A stretch of 64,000 nucleotides of DNA from NCBI RefSeq assembly GCF_035688975.1, contig NZ_DASSMH010000077.1, positions 14,245-78,244 of the forward strand, read 5' to 3'. This DNA is from CALMNV01 sp035688975. Its GTDB lineage: Bacteria > Actinomycetota > Actinomycetes > Actinomycetales > Dermatophilaceae. Both the position numbers and the translations under genes were made by a program. The notes below the pieces were generated by a model. It made no database searches and had not been told where the DNA came from. It saw only the letters and a list, made by a program, of their open reading frames with translations. Each line of letters opens with the position of its first letter. Position 1 is the first letter of the stretch. Of this stretch, positions 7,633-15,895 are shown in pieces.

Positions 7633-8454
7633 TCAGCGGCTCGGGCCCGGCGGTGGAGCTGGCCCCTGGTAGGTCGGCCAGCCGCCGAGCGGGGCGACCC
7701 GCGCCGTCGGCACGGCGGTGGCCGGACACGTCGTCAGGACCTGGGCAAGGGCGGCCCGTTCGGCGCTCGTGACAGAGAGGTGGTACTTGGCCTTGACCGC
7801 CACCTGACGTGCGACATAGGCGCACCGGTAGCCCCTGGCTGGTGGAAGCCAGGTGGCGGCGTCCCCGGCACCCTTCTGCGCGTTGACCTTGGCGCCCACC
7901 GCGACGAGGTTGAGCGGGTCGTTGGCGAAGGCGGTGCGCTGGCTGAGGGACCACCGAGAGGCACCCTTGACCCAGGCGTCGGCCAAGGGGACGACGTGGT
8001 CGATCTGCACCGGTGACGTGGGGACGCTCGCTCGCGTGAACGCGATGACCTCGCCGGTATACGGGTCGGTGAGCCGGCCGGTCATGACCACGCAGCCGTG
8101 CGTCCCAGCCCTGAGGGTCGCCTGCTGGAGGTCGCCGCGCAGGACGTCGTTGCGCTGGTCACAGCCGTTGCGGTCGGTGTCGCTCCATGCCTGCCCGAAC
8201 CTGTCGCGCGAGTATCCCGTCATCGGGCCGCGACCCTTGACCGCGAGCCCGACCAGCACGGCGATGGCCGTGTCCGACCTCGCCTGCGTCATGGCCGCCG
8301 AGGAGACGGACCGGGTCGGCGTGGCGGCCGAGTGAGGTGGACGCGTCGTCGATGTGGCCGCCCCCACGGAGAGCACGAGCAGCAGGGCCAGACCGCACCA
8401 TGCGAGAGCCCCAGCCAGGCTGCTCCTGCCGCGGGGGCGCTTCCCCGGCGTCAC
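7633..8454 (-). CDS. secreted HNH (GmrSD/DUF1524-type) nuclease
   Basis: This 273-residue protein has a basic N-terminus (GKRPRGRSS) and a hydrophobic segment (LAGALAWCGLALLLVLSVGAA), read as a signal peptide or anchor. A Ser/Thr/Pro linker follows. The nuclease core includes SDTDRNGCDQRNDVL, the HNH strand QIDHVVPLADAW, FANDPLNLVAVGAKVNAQKG and DAATWLPP. The family hydrolyses DNA with a metal ion, and export suggests extracellular nutrient or competition use. The GTG start at 8454 was chosen because it places the signal peptide first; the frame is open upstream without similarity. No immunity gene is recognisable beside it. Confidence 0.8.
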   Translation of the reverse strand: MTPGKRPRGRSSLAGALAWCGLALLLVLSVGAATSTTRPPHSAATPTRSVSSAAMTQARSDTAIAVLVGLAVKGRGPMTGYSRDRFGQAWSDTDRNGCDQRNDVLRGDLQQATLRAGTHGCVVMTGRLTDPYTGEVIAFTRASVPTSPVQIDHVVPLADAWVKGASRWSLSQRTAFANDPLNLVAVGAKVNAQKGAGDAATWLPPARGYRCAYVARQVAVKAKYHLSVTSAERAALAQVLTTCPATAVPTARVAPLGGWPTYQGPAPPPGPSR

Positions 8455-8647
8455 GACGACACCGCCATCACGACAGAGCCCATCCTTCAGTCCGTTCCTC
8501 GTGGGGTTGCAGCACGGCACAACTGGCCCGTCGAATACGAGGCTTGCCGGCGGCATACCGCAACATACCGGCGTGTTTCGGTCCGCATGTCCGCGTCCGG
8601 ACACCAAGCGGGAGCCCGGCACCAACCGTCACGGCTATCGTCTGCCC

Positions 8648-8839
8648 GTGCAGGCAGGGACCGCAGGGCCGACCGGGCGCATGCTCGAGGTGCTCGAGGT
8701 GCTCGAGGGCAGGACCGCCCCACTCCTGCTCTCCCTGAGCGAGCTGGGTCGAGCCGGTTCAGGAGGGTTCGCGTCCCTGTGGGGCAAGTTCTACGAGATC
8801 AGGAGAGTCGACAACGACCCCGGCAAGCCGACTCACTGA
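8648..8839 (+). pseudogene. short ORF, possible toxin-like gene remnant
   Basis: A 63-codon frame opens at GTG 8648 and contains LEVLEVLEGRTAPLLLSL followed by GFASLWGKFYEIRRVD. The middle weakly recalls the core of ParE/HigB-like proteins, which end in a similar aromatic plus E-[LI]-R strand, but the usual C-terminal strands are missing. Three direct copies of GCTCGAGGT encode the LEV repeat. It may be a remnant or a chance frame. The surrounding 8455-8647 stretch shows no gene beyond the nuclease leader. Confidence 0.25.
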
Positions 8840-8920
8840 CAAGCGGGGACGTCCCCAGTGCCTTCGCGCCCCCGGGAGCTCCCTCCGCAGCCGCTGTGGG
8901 CGCCAGTCCTCACGCGGCCC

Positions 8921-8935
8921 GTCTCAACCTGAGAA
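8921..8935. promoter_or_regulatory. operator-like dyad, third TCTCA-N3-TGAGA copy
   Basis: The sequence GTCTCA-ACC-TGAGAA matches the two dyads between prmA and its divergent regulator (18795-18808 and 18834-18848). It lies beyond the distal end of the prm operon, about 60 bases upstream of the Fur-like remnant. It may be a relic of a second regulated promoter. Confidence 0.45.
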
Positions 8936-8998
8936 GTCACCTTGCCGGCGCCCGGTCGCTGCTGGTTGCGTCGCGGCATGCGAGCTTCGACAAGCGGT

Positions 8999-9181
8999 AT
9001 GCCGGTGACGACCCGGCTCGAGGAGGCGCGGTGCCGGCGCTGCGGGCAGCGCCGCGCCGTCCAGGTGGTGCCGGCCAGTCCCAGGCAGTGCCTGGACGGC
9101 ATAACGCACACCCGCTTCGCGGTCGAGGCCGTCGACGTCGTGCTGCACGGCACGTGCGCCGCATGCTCCTCCGAGCGGCCC
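8999..9181 (+). pseudogene. remnant of a Fur-family metalloregulator (C-terminal part)
   Basis: The frame reads CRRCG, then QCLDGITHTRFAVEAVDVV, then GTCAAC. This matches the order of the Fur dimerisation domain: Cys-x2-Cys, a ProCysLeu-like turn, His-x-Phe-x-Val-x2-Ala-x-Val, Gly-x-Cys-x2-Cys. The winged-helix DNA-binding half and the usual His-rich metal segment are absent. At about 61 residues it is less than half a normal Fur. It is read as a decayed gene, with the paired zinc cysteines still visible. Confidence 0.55.
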
Positions 9182-9258
9182 GCGAGCACGGCGACGTCCG
9201 GGCCCAGCGGCATCACGGCGGCTGCCGGCCCGGAAAACCCCACCCAAGAGGTGCAGCG

Positions 9259-9357
9259 CTGACGTTCATCGTCGTGGAGTTCACCGTGAAGCCGGAATAC
9301 CGGGACACGTGGCTCGACGCAGTCCGCCCGTTCACGCAGGCCACCCGCGCCGAGCCG
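9259..9357 (+). pseudogene. 5' fragment of an ABM-type monooxygenase gene
   Basis: Thirty-three codons beginning CTG ACG TTC encode a strand FIVVEFTVKPEYRDTW followed by LDAVRPFTQATRAEP. This matches the first strand and helix of small antibiotic-biosynthesis-monooxygenase (ABM/YgiN-like) proteins. Similarity stops abruptly after RAEP, where relatives continue with the EPGN-x-x-F/Y-x-W segment. The first codon is CTG, perhaps a decayed ATG; AAGAGG precedes it. The gene is truncated to about a third of its usual length. Confidence 0.55.
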
Positions 9358-9432
9358 GTCTCAAAGCCCCCGGTAGAGAAACCGACGACGAAGCAGCGGA
9401 GACGAACCCGCTCATGCGTCAGGACGCGAGGG

Positions 9433-9464
9433 AGGCGGCCCGCACCGGTCGGTGCGGGCCGCCT
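9433..9464. terminator. strong bidirectional hairpin
   Basis: A perfect 14-bp inverted repeat (AGGCGGCCCGCACC / GGTGCGGGCCGCCT) with a GGTC loop lies 55 bases beyond the last minus-strand ORF of the prm operon and 76 bases after the ABM remnant. There is no long T-tract. It probably ends the prm transcript and insulates the remnant zone. Confidence 0.6.
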
Positions 9465-9518
9465 CTGTCGCCACGGCCGCGGTTCTGGAAGGATTCCCGG
9501 CATCTGGCGCCGGGAGAC

Positions 9519-9668
9519 CTACGTCGTCGCCTCCCGGCCGGCCTCGTGCGCCCGTGGTAGCAGCACCGCGAGCCGCTGCTGCTGGGCGCGGCCCATCAGC
9601 AGGCGCGGCAGGACCACCGGCGCAAGGACGGCGACGACCTTGAGGACGTCGACGAGGACGGTGTCCAC
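9519..9668 (-). CDS. 49-residue ORF directly after the prm-cluster groEL
   Basis: GTG at 9668 follows the groEL stop by three bases and opens a 49-codon frame ending TAG at 9521-9519. The protein has a hydrophobic stretch (TVLVDVLKVVAVLAPVVL) and a polar tail with RAQQQRLAVLLPRAHEAGREATT. It could be a small membrane-associated protein translationally coupled to groEL. No family was recognised, and chance coding cannot be excluded. Confidence 0.4.
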   Translation of the reverse strand: MDTVLVDVLKVVAVLAPVVLPRLLMGRAQQQRLAVLLPRAHEAGREATT

Positions 9669-9671
9669 GGG

Positions 9672-11321
9672 TCAGTAGATGTTGGAGGGCCGGACCATGC
9701 CCTCGGCGAGGTCGCCGAAGCCGGGCGCGAAGATGGCGCCGGGGTTGCCGACGACCTCCTCGACGATCGCGGTCTCCGTCGTGATGATCAGGGCCGCGAT
9801 CGACGCCGCGCTCTCCAGGGCCGCGCGCGTCACCTTGAGTGGGTCCATGACGCCCGCCTTGACCATGTCGCCATAGGTGCCGGACAACGCGTCGAACCCC
9901 TGGCCGATGGGCAGCCCGGCAACCCGGGAGACCACCTCGTCGCCGTCGTAGCCGGCGTTGATGGCGATCCAGCGCAGCGGCTCGACGAGCGACTTGCGCA
10001 CGACCTCCCGACCGACGGCCGCGTCACCGGTCAGCTCGACCCGCGACACCGCGTCCTGGGCCTGCACCAGCGCCGTGCCGCCGCCGGCGACGATGCCCGC
10101 CTCCAGCGCGGCCCGCGCGGCCGCGAGCGAGTCCTCGACCCGGAGCAGGCGCTCCTTGAGCTCGACACTCGTGGCGCCGCCGACGTTGATCACCGCCACG
10201 CGCCCGGAGAGCCGGGCCAGTCGCAGCTGCAGGCTGTCCTGGTCGCCCTCGATCTTGGCCCGCTGGAACTGCTTCTCCAGCTGCGCGATTCGCGCCTCGA
10301 CGAGCTTGTGGTCGCCGTGGCCGCCGACGATCGTCGTCGCGTGCTCCGTGATGGTGATCCGGTCGCACGAGCCCAGGTGCTCGGGGCTGATCTCGCTGAG
10401 GTCGATCCCCGTGTCCGCGGCAACGACGTGCCCGCCGAGGGCCACGGCGAGGTCTTCGAGCTCGGCCAGCCGGCGGTGCCCGAAGCCGGGTGCCCTCACG
10501 ACGACCGACCGCATGGTGTTGTGCATGTTGCCGCCCACGAGCAGCTGCAGGGCCGGGCCGTCGACGTCCTCGGCGAGGACCACGAGCGGTCGGTCCACCC
10601 GGCGGGCCGCCTCGACCGTCGGCATGATGTCCTGCACCTGGGTGATCTTCTTGTTGGTGAGCAGGATGACGGGGTTGTCGTAGACCGCCTCCATCCGCTC
10701 CCGGTCGGTCACCATGTAGGCGGAGATGTAGCCGTGGTCGAACTCGATGCCGTCGACGACGTCGACGGACATGCCGAGCTCGTCCGACTCCTCGGTTGAC
10801 ACGATGCCGTTCCGGCCGACCCGGGTGACCGCCTCGGCCACGGCGGACCCGATGGCCTCGTCGTCGTTGGCCGCCAGGGTGGCGATGCGCTCGAGGTCCG
10901 CCTGCCCGCTGACCTCGGTGACCTGGGCGCGCAGCGCGTCCACCACGGCCGGGATCGTCTGCTCGATGCCCCGCCTCACGCGCATGGGGTTCGCCCCGGC
11001 GTCGACGGCCCGCAGCCCCTCACGGACCATCGCCTGGGCCAGCACCGTCGCCGTCGTCGTGCCGTCGCCGACGACGCCGTTGGTCTTCATCGCCACCTCC
11101 TTGACTAGCTGGGCCCCCATGTTGGCGAACGGCTCTCGCAGCTGGATCTCCTTGGCGATGGTCACGCCGTCGTTCGTGATCGTGGGCGGTCCGGTGAGCT
11201 TCTCGAGCACGGCATTGCGGCCCTTGGGGCCGAGCGTCACCTTGACTGCGTCCGCCAGTGCGTTGACGCCGGACTCGAGCAGTCGTCGTGCTTCCTCGTT
11301 GAAGCGCAGTTCCTTGGCCAT
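9672..11321 (-). CDS. GroEL paralogue dedicated to the diiron monooxygenase
   Basis: This 549-residue chaperonin has the usual order of equatorial, intermediate and apical domains, with LGPKGRNAVLEK, NDGVTIAKEI, the ATPase segment GDGTTTATVLAQAM and a second NAGYDGDEVV segment. It lacks the Gly-Met-rich tail and ends RPSNIY. The equivalent chaperonin next to mycobacterial mimABCD is needed to obtain active hydroxylase, so a folding role for PrmA/PrmC is likely. No groES is adjacent and no CIRCE heat-shock operator is visible upstream, which fits an operon-specific rather than general role. Confidence 0.95.
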   Translation of the reverse strand: MAKELRFNEEARRLLESGVNALADAVKVTLGPKGRNAVLEKLTGPPTITNDGVTIAKEIQLREPFANMGAQLVKEVAMKTNGVVGDGTTTATVLAQAMVREGLRAVDAGANPMRVRRGIEQTIPAVVDALRAQVTEVSGQADLERIATLAANDDEAIGSAVAEAVTRVGRNGIVSTEESDELGMSVDVVDGIEFDHGYISAYMVTDRERMEAVYDNPVILLTNKKITQVQDIMPTVEAARRVDRPLVVLAEDVDGPALQLLVGGNMHNTMRSVVVRAPGFGHRRLAELEDLAVALGGHVVAADTGIDLSEISPEHLGSCDRITITEHATTIVGGHGDHKLVEARIAQLEKQFQRAKIEGDQDSLQLRLARLSGRVAVINVGGATSVELKERLLRVEDSLAAARAALEAGIVAGGGTALVQAQDAVSRVELTGDAAVGREVVRKSLVEPLRWIAINAGYDGDEVVSRVAGLPIGQGFDALSGTYGDMVKAGVMDPLKVTRAALESAASIAALIITTETAIVEEVVGNPGAIFAPGFGDLAEGMVRPSNIY

Positions 11322-11371
11322 GGTGTGGTCAGTCCTTCGAGTTTGGTTCGTGCAGTGGATGATTGGTCGAG

Positions 11372-11402
11372 GCCGGGACCCGGGGGCGGTACTGGTCCCG
11401 GC
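11372..11402. other. intercistronic hairpin between adh and groEL
   Basis: A 9-bp stem (GCCGGGACC / GGTCCCGGC) with a 13-nt loop occupies the spacer between the dehydrogenase stop and the groEL start. It lacks a T-tract. It may stabilise or process the mRNA, or lower downstream expression. Confidence 0.4.
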
Positions 11403-11423
11403 GGGCGGCGCTCCAGCCGGTCG

Positions 11424-12449
11424 TCAGGGGACGAGAATCGCCCGGCCCCGGACCGCTCCGGCGTCGAGGTCGTCGATGGCCCGCTGGAACTGGTCAAGCG
11501 GGTACTTCGTCGTGTGGAGCCGGACCTTGCCCTGGGCGGCGAGCACCATCAGCTCCTGCAGGTCGGTGTAGGAGCCGACGAGGTTGCCGATGAAGTTGAT
11601 CTCGGTCGAGATGATGTCGATCGTCGGGACGTCGATGTTCTCTCCGTAGCCGACGACGTAGTAGTTGCCGGCGCGACGCAGCATCGCGACGCCTTCGGCG
11701 GTGGCGCCGCCCTCGCCGACGAAGTCCACGACGGCCTCGGCACCCTTGCCGCCGGTGAGGTCGAGGACCTGCTGGACGTGGCTGCCGTCGGCGACGATCC
11801 CGTGGTCCGCGCCGATGTCGAGGGCGAGCTTGACCGCGTCCTCGTTGCGGTCCACGACGACGACGGTGGTGCCTGAGATCGCCTTCATGACCTGGATCCC
11901 GATGTGGCCGAGGCCACCGGCGCCGATCATCACGCAGACGTCCCCCGGCCGAGTGGCCCGGGCTGCCTTGGCCACCGCGTGGTATGCCGTGAGGCCGGCG
12001 TCCGCCAGCGCCGCGACGTCCGAGGGCTCGAGGTTGTCGTCGATCCTGACGACACTGCGGGCCGCCGTCCGAAGGAACTCGGCATACCCGCCGTTGGTGT
12101 CGATGCCCGGGAACTGGCTGTTCTCGCAGTGCACGTCGTCGCCGAACCGGCAGGCGCGGCACAGGCCACACGTCATGAGCGGGTGGAGGATGACCTTGTC
12201 ACCCACCGCGACGTTGGTGACGGCGTCGCCGACGGCATGCACCCAGCCGGCGTTCTCGTGACCGATCGTGTAGGGCAGCGTGACGCCGGACTTCTCCTGC
12301 CACTGCCCCTCGAGGATGTGCAGGTCGGTGCGGCATACGCCGGCACCGCCGATCCTGACGATGACGTCGAGCGGGCCGGTCAGCTCCGGCTCGGGGACCT
12401 CTGTCAGCTGTAGGTTGGTGTGGTAGTCGACCACTTGCACTGCTCGCAC
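11424..12449 (-). CDS. zinc-dependent alcohol dehydrogenase of the prm cluster
   Basis: This 341-residue medium-chain dehydrogenase has catalytic zinc ligands Cys39 and His64-Glu65 (GHENAG) and structural zinc cysteines 94, 97, 100 and 108. Its dinucleotide fold carries GAGGLGHIGIQ near residue 176, followed by VVVVDRN, whose acidic residue favours NAD. Placement directly after the monooxygenase genes suggests oxidation of the alcohol product, for example propan-2-ol to acetone; the substrate is inferred from context. It is preceded by the DUF59 gene and followed by groEL. Confidence 0.92.
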   Translation of the reverse strand: MRAVQVVDYHTNLQLTEVPEPELTGPLDVIVRIGGAGVCRTDLHILEGQWQEKSGVTLPYTIGHENAGWVHAVGDAVTNVAVGDKVILHPLMTCGLCRACRFGDDVHCENSQFPGIDTNGGYAEFLRTAARSVVRIDDNLEPSDVAALADAGLTAYHAVAKAARATRPGDVCVMIGAGGLGHIGIQVMKAISGTTVVVVDRNEDAVKLALDIGADHGIVADGSHVQQVLDLTGGKGAEAVVDFVGEGGATAEGVAMLRRAGNYYVVGYGENIDVPTIDIISTEINFIGNLVGSYTDLQELMVLAAQGKVRLHTTKYPLDQFQRAIDDLDAGAVRGRAILVP

Positions 12450-12479
12450 GGGTGTCTCCTTGTTCGCGAAAGATGGGGG

Positions 12480-13205
12480 TCAGTCGGTGCTGCGGGGCCG
12501 CTGGTCGGACTCGGACCCGGGGTAGCGCGTGGTCAGCAGGCCACGGCAGAAGTGCGCGTTGCCGTCGATGGAGATGCGCACGGTCCGGGCGAAGCGCAGC
12601 CGCACCGGCACCTGCTCCTGCGGGATCGGCCGACCCTCGTCGTCGACGAAGGCCTTCTCGTGCGGGCCGACGCCCAGCCCGATGTCGGCGCGCCGCCGCA
12701 GCAGGGCGTGCTTCGAGCGCCCGGCGGGGATGTCCCCGAGGGTGAGCTCGTGGAGCCGGTCCACCGTGACGGCGCCGCTCCTCAGCAGCTCCGAGCAGGC
12801 GCGCTCCAGCGCTGCCGTGTGGGCCTTGCGCTGGAAGGTCCGGCGGAGGTGGTCCAGTCCCGACTCGGCCTCGTGCCCGAAGGTGCCCGTGTAGCCGGCC
12901 TGGGCGGCAAGCCCCTCGTTGATCTTGTCCGAGTCGTGGTGGTCGTCGAGGCAGACCACGACTCGGCCCACCCCCGGGAGCTGGAGCAGGGCGTCCTGCG
13001 CGTCGGCCGCCATGAGGTAGGCGAAGTTGGGCGCGCAGAACGAGGTGGGCAGCCGCAGGTGCACCTCGACGTCCCGCCCGTCGACGACCCGGGAGCGGAC
13101 GAACCCGAGGTCCGTGATGGGCTCGTCCAGCTCGGGGTCGACCACGGTGTGCAGTGCCGCATCGACTGCCTCGACGGTGACGAGCACCGGTGCGACGAGC
13201 GTCAT
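12480..13205 (-). CDS. DUF59/MIP18-family metal-cluster assembly protein
   Basis: This 241-residue protein starts with a DUF59 domain (VVDPELDEPITDLGFV, then LRLPTSFCAPNFAYLMA with a conserved cysteine). A C-terminal part of about 130 residues follows without a recognised fold. DUF59 proteins help mature Fe-S or other metalloproteins, and this longer form recurs in propane-monooxygenase clusters. It may aid assembly of the reductase Fe-S cluster or the diiron site. The ATG at 13205 lies one base after the amidohydrolase stop; an ATG at 13223 is an alternative. Its exact role is unknown. Confidence 0.82.
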   Translation of the reverse strand: MTLVAPVLVTVEAVDAALHTVVDPELDEPITDLGFVRSRVVDGRDVEVHLRLPTSFCAPNFAYLMAADAQDALLQLPGVGRVVVCLDDHHDSDKINEGLAAQAGYTGTFGHEAESGLDHLRRTFQRKAHTAALERACSELLRSGAVTVDRLHELTLGDIPAGRSKHALLRRRADIGLGVGPHEKAFVDDEGRPIPQEQVPVRLRFARTVRISIDGNAHFCRGLLTTRYPGSESDQRPRSTD

Positions 13206-13206
13206 C

Positions 13207-14253
13207 TCAGTGCGCTCCCGCATCCTCGAGGGTGGGAGCCATCTCCTGACCCTGCTCGTCGTCCGTCGCGCTCGGCAGCCGCAGCTCGGCCGGGACGTCG
13301 AGGTCGTACATCTTCGCCGCGTTGAGGCCGAGGATCTTCTTCTTGACCTCGGTCGTGAGCGGGGCGTACTCCGTCATGTCCTCGGGAATCTGGAAGTCGA
13401 CGAACTTCTCGACCAGCCACTTGGGCGTCCAGAGCGCATAGTCGCTCGAGAACTGGATCTTGTCCTCGCCGACCCAGTAGAGCAGCTCGCCGATGACCTG
13501 GGCGAAGTAGCGCGGGCGGGTGTGGATGAACGGCATGGCGACGGCAAGGCCGGCGTGGACGTTGGTCTCCTGCGTGGCGATCCAGCAGAAGTCCTCGAGC
13601 CGGGGAAGCCCGCAGTGCTCGACGACGAAGTTGAGGCCCTGGAAGTCGGTCGCCACCGCGTCGACGTCCGCGACGTCGAAGGCGTCACGGTCGAGCGGGA
13701 TGATCGTCGGGCCCTTGTGGATGTGGATGTTCGTGATCCCGAGCTCCTGGCAGGCCTCGAGGTACTTGTAGGTCCAGGGGTCGGTCAGCTTGTAGCCCCG
13801 GGAGTCGCCGTGCCACTCGGCCGTGTAGAGCTTGACGCCCTTGAGGCCGAAGCGCTCCGCGTCGCGCCGCAGCTGGTCGAGGCCCGCCTGCTCGTTGCGC
13901 GGGTCCCAGTTGTGGTTGTACGTCAGCTTGTCCGGGTGGGCCGAGGCCAGCGCGAACGCCTCCTCGGTCTGGCCGAATCCGTTGTGGTAGAAGTCCCCGA
14001 GGTAGGCCGGCTGGAAGATGGCATGGTCGACGTACCCGTTGTCGAACAGGTCCCGCATGAGCCGCTCGCCGCCCTGGTAGAGGTACTCCTCGTAGCCCCA
14101 CTTCTCCTCGGCGGGGCTGAGGTTGGCGTGGTAGTCGTAGAAGCAGTCGATGAACTGCCTGCCGTGGATGTTCTTCTGGTTCTCCGGTCGCCCGTCCCAC
14201 AGCGCGATGTGCGCGTCCACGATGTAGTACTTGTCGCCGTTCTTCTCGTACAT
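13207..14253 (-). CDS. amidohydrolase-family protein of the prm cluster
   Basis: This 348-residue protein has the fold of amidohydrolase_2 (ACMSD-like) enzymes: an N-terminal YIVDAHIALWDGR strand with Asp-x-His, a central KLYTAEWH, THNIHIH-like INIHIHKGP, VEHCGLP and a late SSDYALW aspartate. These supply the usual metal ligands. The substrate is unknown; family members decarboxylate or hydrolyse small carboxylates. It is conserved beside PrmD homologues in other actinobacteria, so it is likely needed for the pathway or for enzyme maturation. It lies between a 16-bp hairpin and the DUF59 gene. Confidence 0.85.
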   Translation of the reverse strand: MYEKNGDKYYIVDAHIALWDGRPENQKNIHGRQFIDCFYDYHANLSPAEEKWGYEEYLYQGGERLMRDLFDNGYVDHAIFQPAYLGDFYHNGFGQTEEAFALASAHPDKLTYNHNWDPRNEQAGLDQLRRDAERFGLKGVKLYTAEWHGDSRGYKLTDPWTYKYLEACQELGITNIHIHKGPTIIPLDRDAFDVADVDAVATDFQGLNFVVEHCGLPRLEDFCWIATQETNVHAGLAVAMPFIHTRPRYFAQVIGELLYWVGEDKIQFSSDYALWTPKWLVEKFVDFQIPEDMTEYAPLTTEVKKKILGLNAAKMYDLDVPAELRLPSATDDEQGQEMAPTLEDAGAH

Positions 14254-14288
14254 GAGACTTCCTCACTTCGTTGTGATGTTGGGATGAT

Positions 14289-14324
14289 CCCGGTCCGGGG
14301 CCGGGGATCCGGCCCCGGACCGGG
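14289..14324. other. 16-bp hairpin between prmD and the amidohydrolase
   Basis: A perfect 16-bp inverted repeat (CCCGGTCCGGGGCCGG and its complement) with a GGAT loop sits in the 126-base spacer after prmD. It is the strongest hairpin of the operon and has no T-tract. It may protect the 3' end of prmABCD mRNA or reduce read-through into the auxiliary genes. Confidence 0.55.
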
Positions 14325-14379
14325 CTGGAACGATGTGGTGGTGGTCAGCTGCGTTGTCGCAGACTTCTCGATCGGCCCG

Positions 14380-14754
14380 TCAGCGCTCGCCGGCACCGGC
14401 GGACGCCAGCGTCGAGGGGTCGACGAGGTCGAAGCCGATGTACTCGGCCGCATCCTCGGGGCTGGCGAAGAGCATCGTCTTGTCGTCGAGGTGGACCATC
14501 CGGCCGTAGTGGGTGGAGCTGATCTCCTCGAACACCGAGCCGTCGAACTCCTCCCCGAGCGCGTCGCTGATCTCGGCGTAGTCGAACTCGAGCAGCCGCT
14601 CGCCGTCGACGCGGATCATCGAGGGGTACTCCGTCAGCTCGACGCCCTCCTTGGCGCCCATCACCTCCGCGACGACACGGCCGACGGGGGTGTTCATCAG
14701 GGTCACCCCGCACATGTTGGAGAACGAGGCCTCCGCACCGAACTGCATGCTCAC
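14380..14754 (-). CDS. prmD: propane monooxygenase coupling (effector) protein
   Basis: This 124-residue member of the MmoB/DmpM family begins near SMQFGAEASFSNMCGVTLMN and keeps VGRVVAEVM, YPSMIRVDGERLLEFDY and HYGRMVHLDDKTMLF. It binds the hydroxylase and couples NADH oxidation to substrate hydroxylation; it carries no cofactor. The GTG start at 14754 overlaps the prmC stop, which implies translational coupling. The frame upstream lies inside prmC. Confidence 0.93.
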   Translation of the reverse strand: MSMQFGAEASFSNMCGVTLMNTPVGRVVAEVMGAKEGVELTEYPSMIRVDGERLLEFDYAEISDALGEEFDGSVFEEISSTHYGRMVHLDDKTMLFASPEDAAEYIGFDLVDPSTLASAGAGER

Positions 14755-15857
14755 TGGTCCAACTCCTTCGGAATCTCGAGCCCGGTCTCCTCGAGCAGGG
14801 AACGGAACTTCTGCTTGGCGTCGTCGAGCGACGTGGCGAACGTGACCGCCCTTTCGGCCGGCTGCGACCAGATCGGCTGGAGCGCCTGGGCGGCCGCGAT
14901 GCAGCGGGGGACCCAGACGGACAGCCACTGAGCGAAGAGCTGCCTGTTGGCCTCGCCGTGCTGCTCGTCCCGTGCCAGCATCGTGAACAGGCTGCGGGTG
15001 TAGGCGAGGTCCCTGGCGTAGTCGTGCTCACCCGTGCCGACGATCGTCGGGGTGATGTAGTCGCCGTTGCGAGCCGCGATCTGCATCACGAGCTCGCTGC
15101 GGAACAGCGCGCCGACGAGCTGCTCGAAGACGACGTTCGCCGCGAACAGCAGCTCTGCCCAGTCGCCCACCGCCGTGAGCCGCTCGACGACCTCCCGGGT
15201 GGGCTGCCACTCGGGGGCGCCGTGCCACACCTGCCGGTGGGCCGAGCCGTCGAAGCCCACCTCGGCCTCGGACAGGTCGAGGTTGTAGAGCGCGAGGTCC
15301 TGGGCGAAGCGCATCTTGTGCGCCGCGTTGACGGCCACCGCGTTGTTGATCATGTTCGTCGGACCGGAGCGCTGGACAGCGGTGAAGACGTGCAGCGCCA
15401 GCCCGTTCTCGACATGCATCCACGCCCCGAGGTTGCGCTCGATGAACTTGAGCCACGCGGGGTTCCAGCCGGAGTAGGCCCTGGCCCGCTTGGCGTTCTC
15501 GAGGCAGAGCGAGACCTGACGCACGACCGCGGCGTTGTTGCGGTAGATCGTCTGCTCCCACTCCTCGTTCGGGTCGAGGAAGGCGTGCCAGTTCGACGAC
15601 TTGGCAGCGGTCCACTCCTGGGGGTAGCCACCGGGCCCGTTGCCGAAGCCGTAGATCCATCCCTGCGTGAGGTGCCGCTCGGGGTCCGGCTGCACGTCGA
15701 CGGTGACGTCCTCGTACATCGTGGCCCGCAGCTTGGCTGGCTTGTAGTAGTTGTAGCTCCGGCTCTTGGAGCTGGGGAACTCGAGGGCGCCTGCTTCCGA
15801 GTCCGTGAACTCGATCTTGGGGAAGCTGCGCTCTTTCTGGTTGGTGATGTCCGCCAT
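14751..15857 (-). CDS. prmC: propane monooxygenase hydroxylase small (beta) subunit
   Basis: This 368-residue protein belongs to the ferritin-like hydroxylase beta family (MmoY/TmoE-like) and has no diiron ligands of its own. Recognisable parts are RSYNYYKPAKLRATMYEDVTVDVQPDPERHLTQGW and the long helices with VFEQLVGALFRSELVMQIAARNGD. It packs against PrmA to form the alpha2beta2 hydroxylase. The ATG at 15857 is 38 bases after the prmB stop, and the 3' end overlaps prmD. Confidence 0.95.
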   Translation of the reverse strand: MADITNQKERSFPKIEFTDSEAGALEFPSSKSRSYNYYKPAKLRATMYEDVTVDVQPDPERHLTQGWIYGFGNGPGGYPQEWTAAKSSNWHAFLDPNEEWEQTIYRNNAAVVRQVSLCLENAKRARAYSGWNPAWLKFIERNLGAWMHVENGLALHVFTAVQRSGPTNMINNAVAVNAAHKMRFAQDLALYNLDLSEAEVGFDGSAHRQVWHGAPEWQPTREVVERLTAVGDWAELLFAANVVFEQLVGALFRSELVMQIAARNGDYITPTIVGTGEHDYARDLAYTRSLFTMLARDEQHGEANRQLFAQWLSVWVPRCIAAAQALQPIWSQPAERAVTFATSLDDAKQKFRSLLEETGLEIPKELDQ

Positions 15858-15895
15858 GATTCAACTCCGTTGTTGTGTGGGACGGTTCGTGGCGC

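Noticed and set aside
8942..9262. The whole plus-strand frame around the Fur-like fragment as an intact gene
   Set aside because: Only about 61 codons resemble Fur; the flanking residues have no similarity and the DNA-binding half is missing.
11322..11423. CIRCE heat-shock operator upstream of the prm-cluster groEL
   Set aside because: No TTAGCACTC-N9-GAGTGCTAA or close variant occurs in this spacer.
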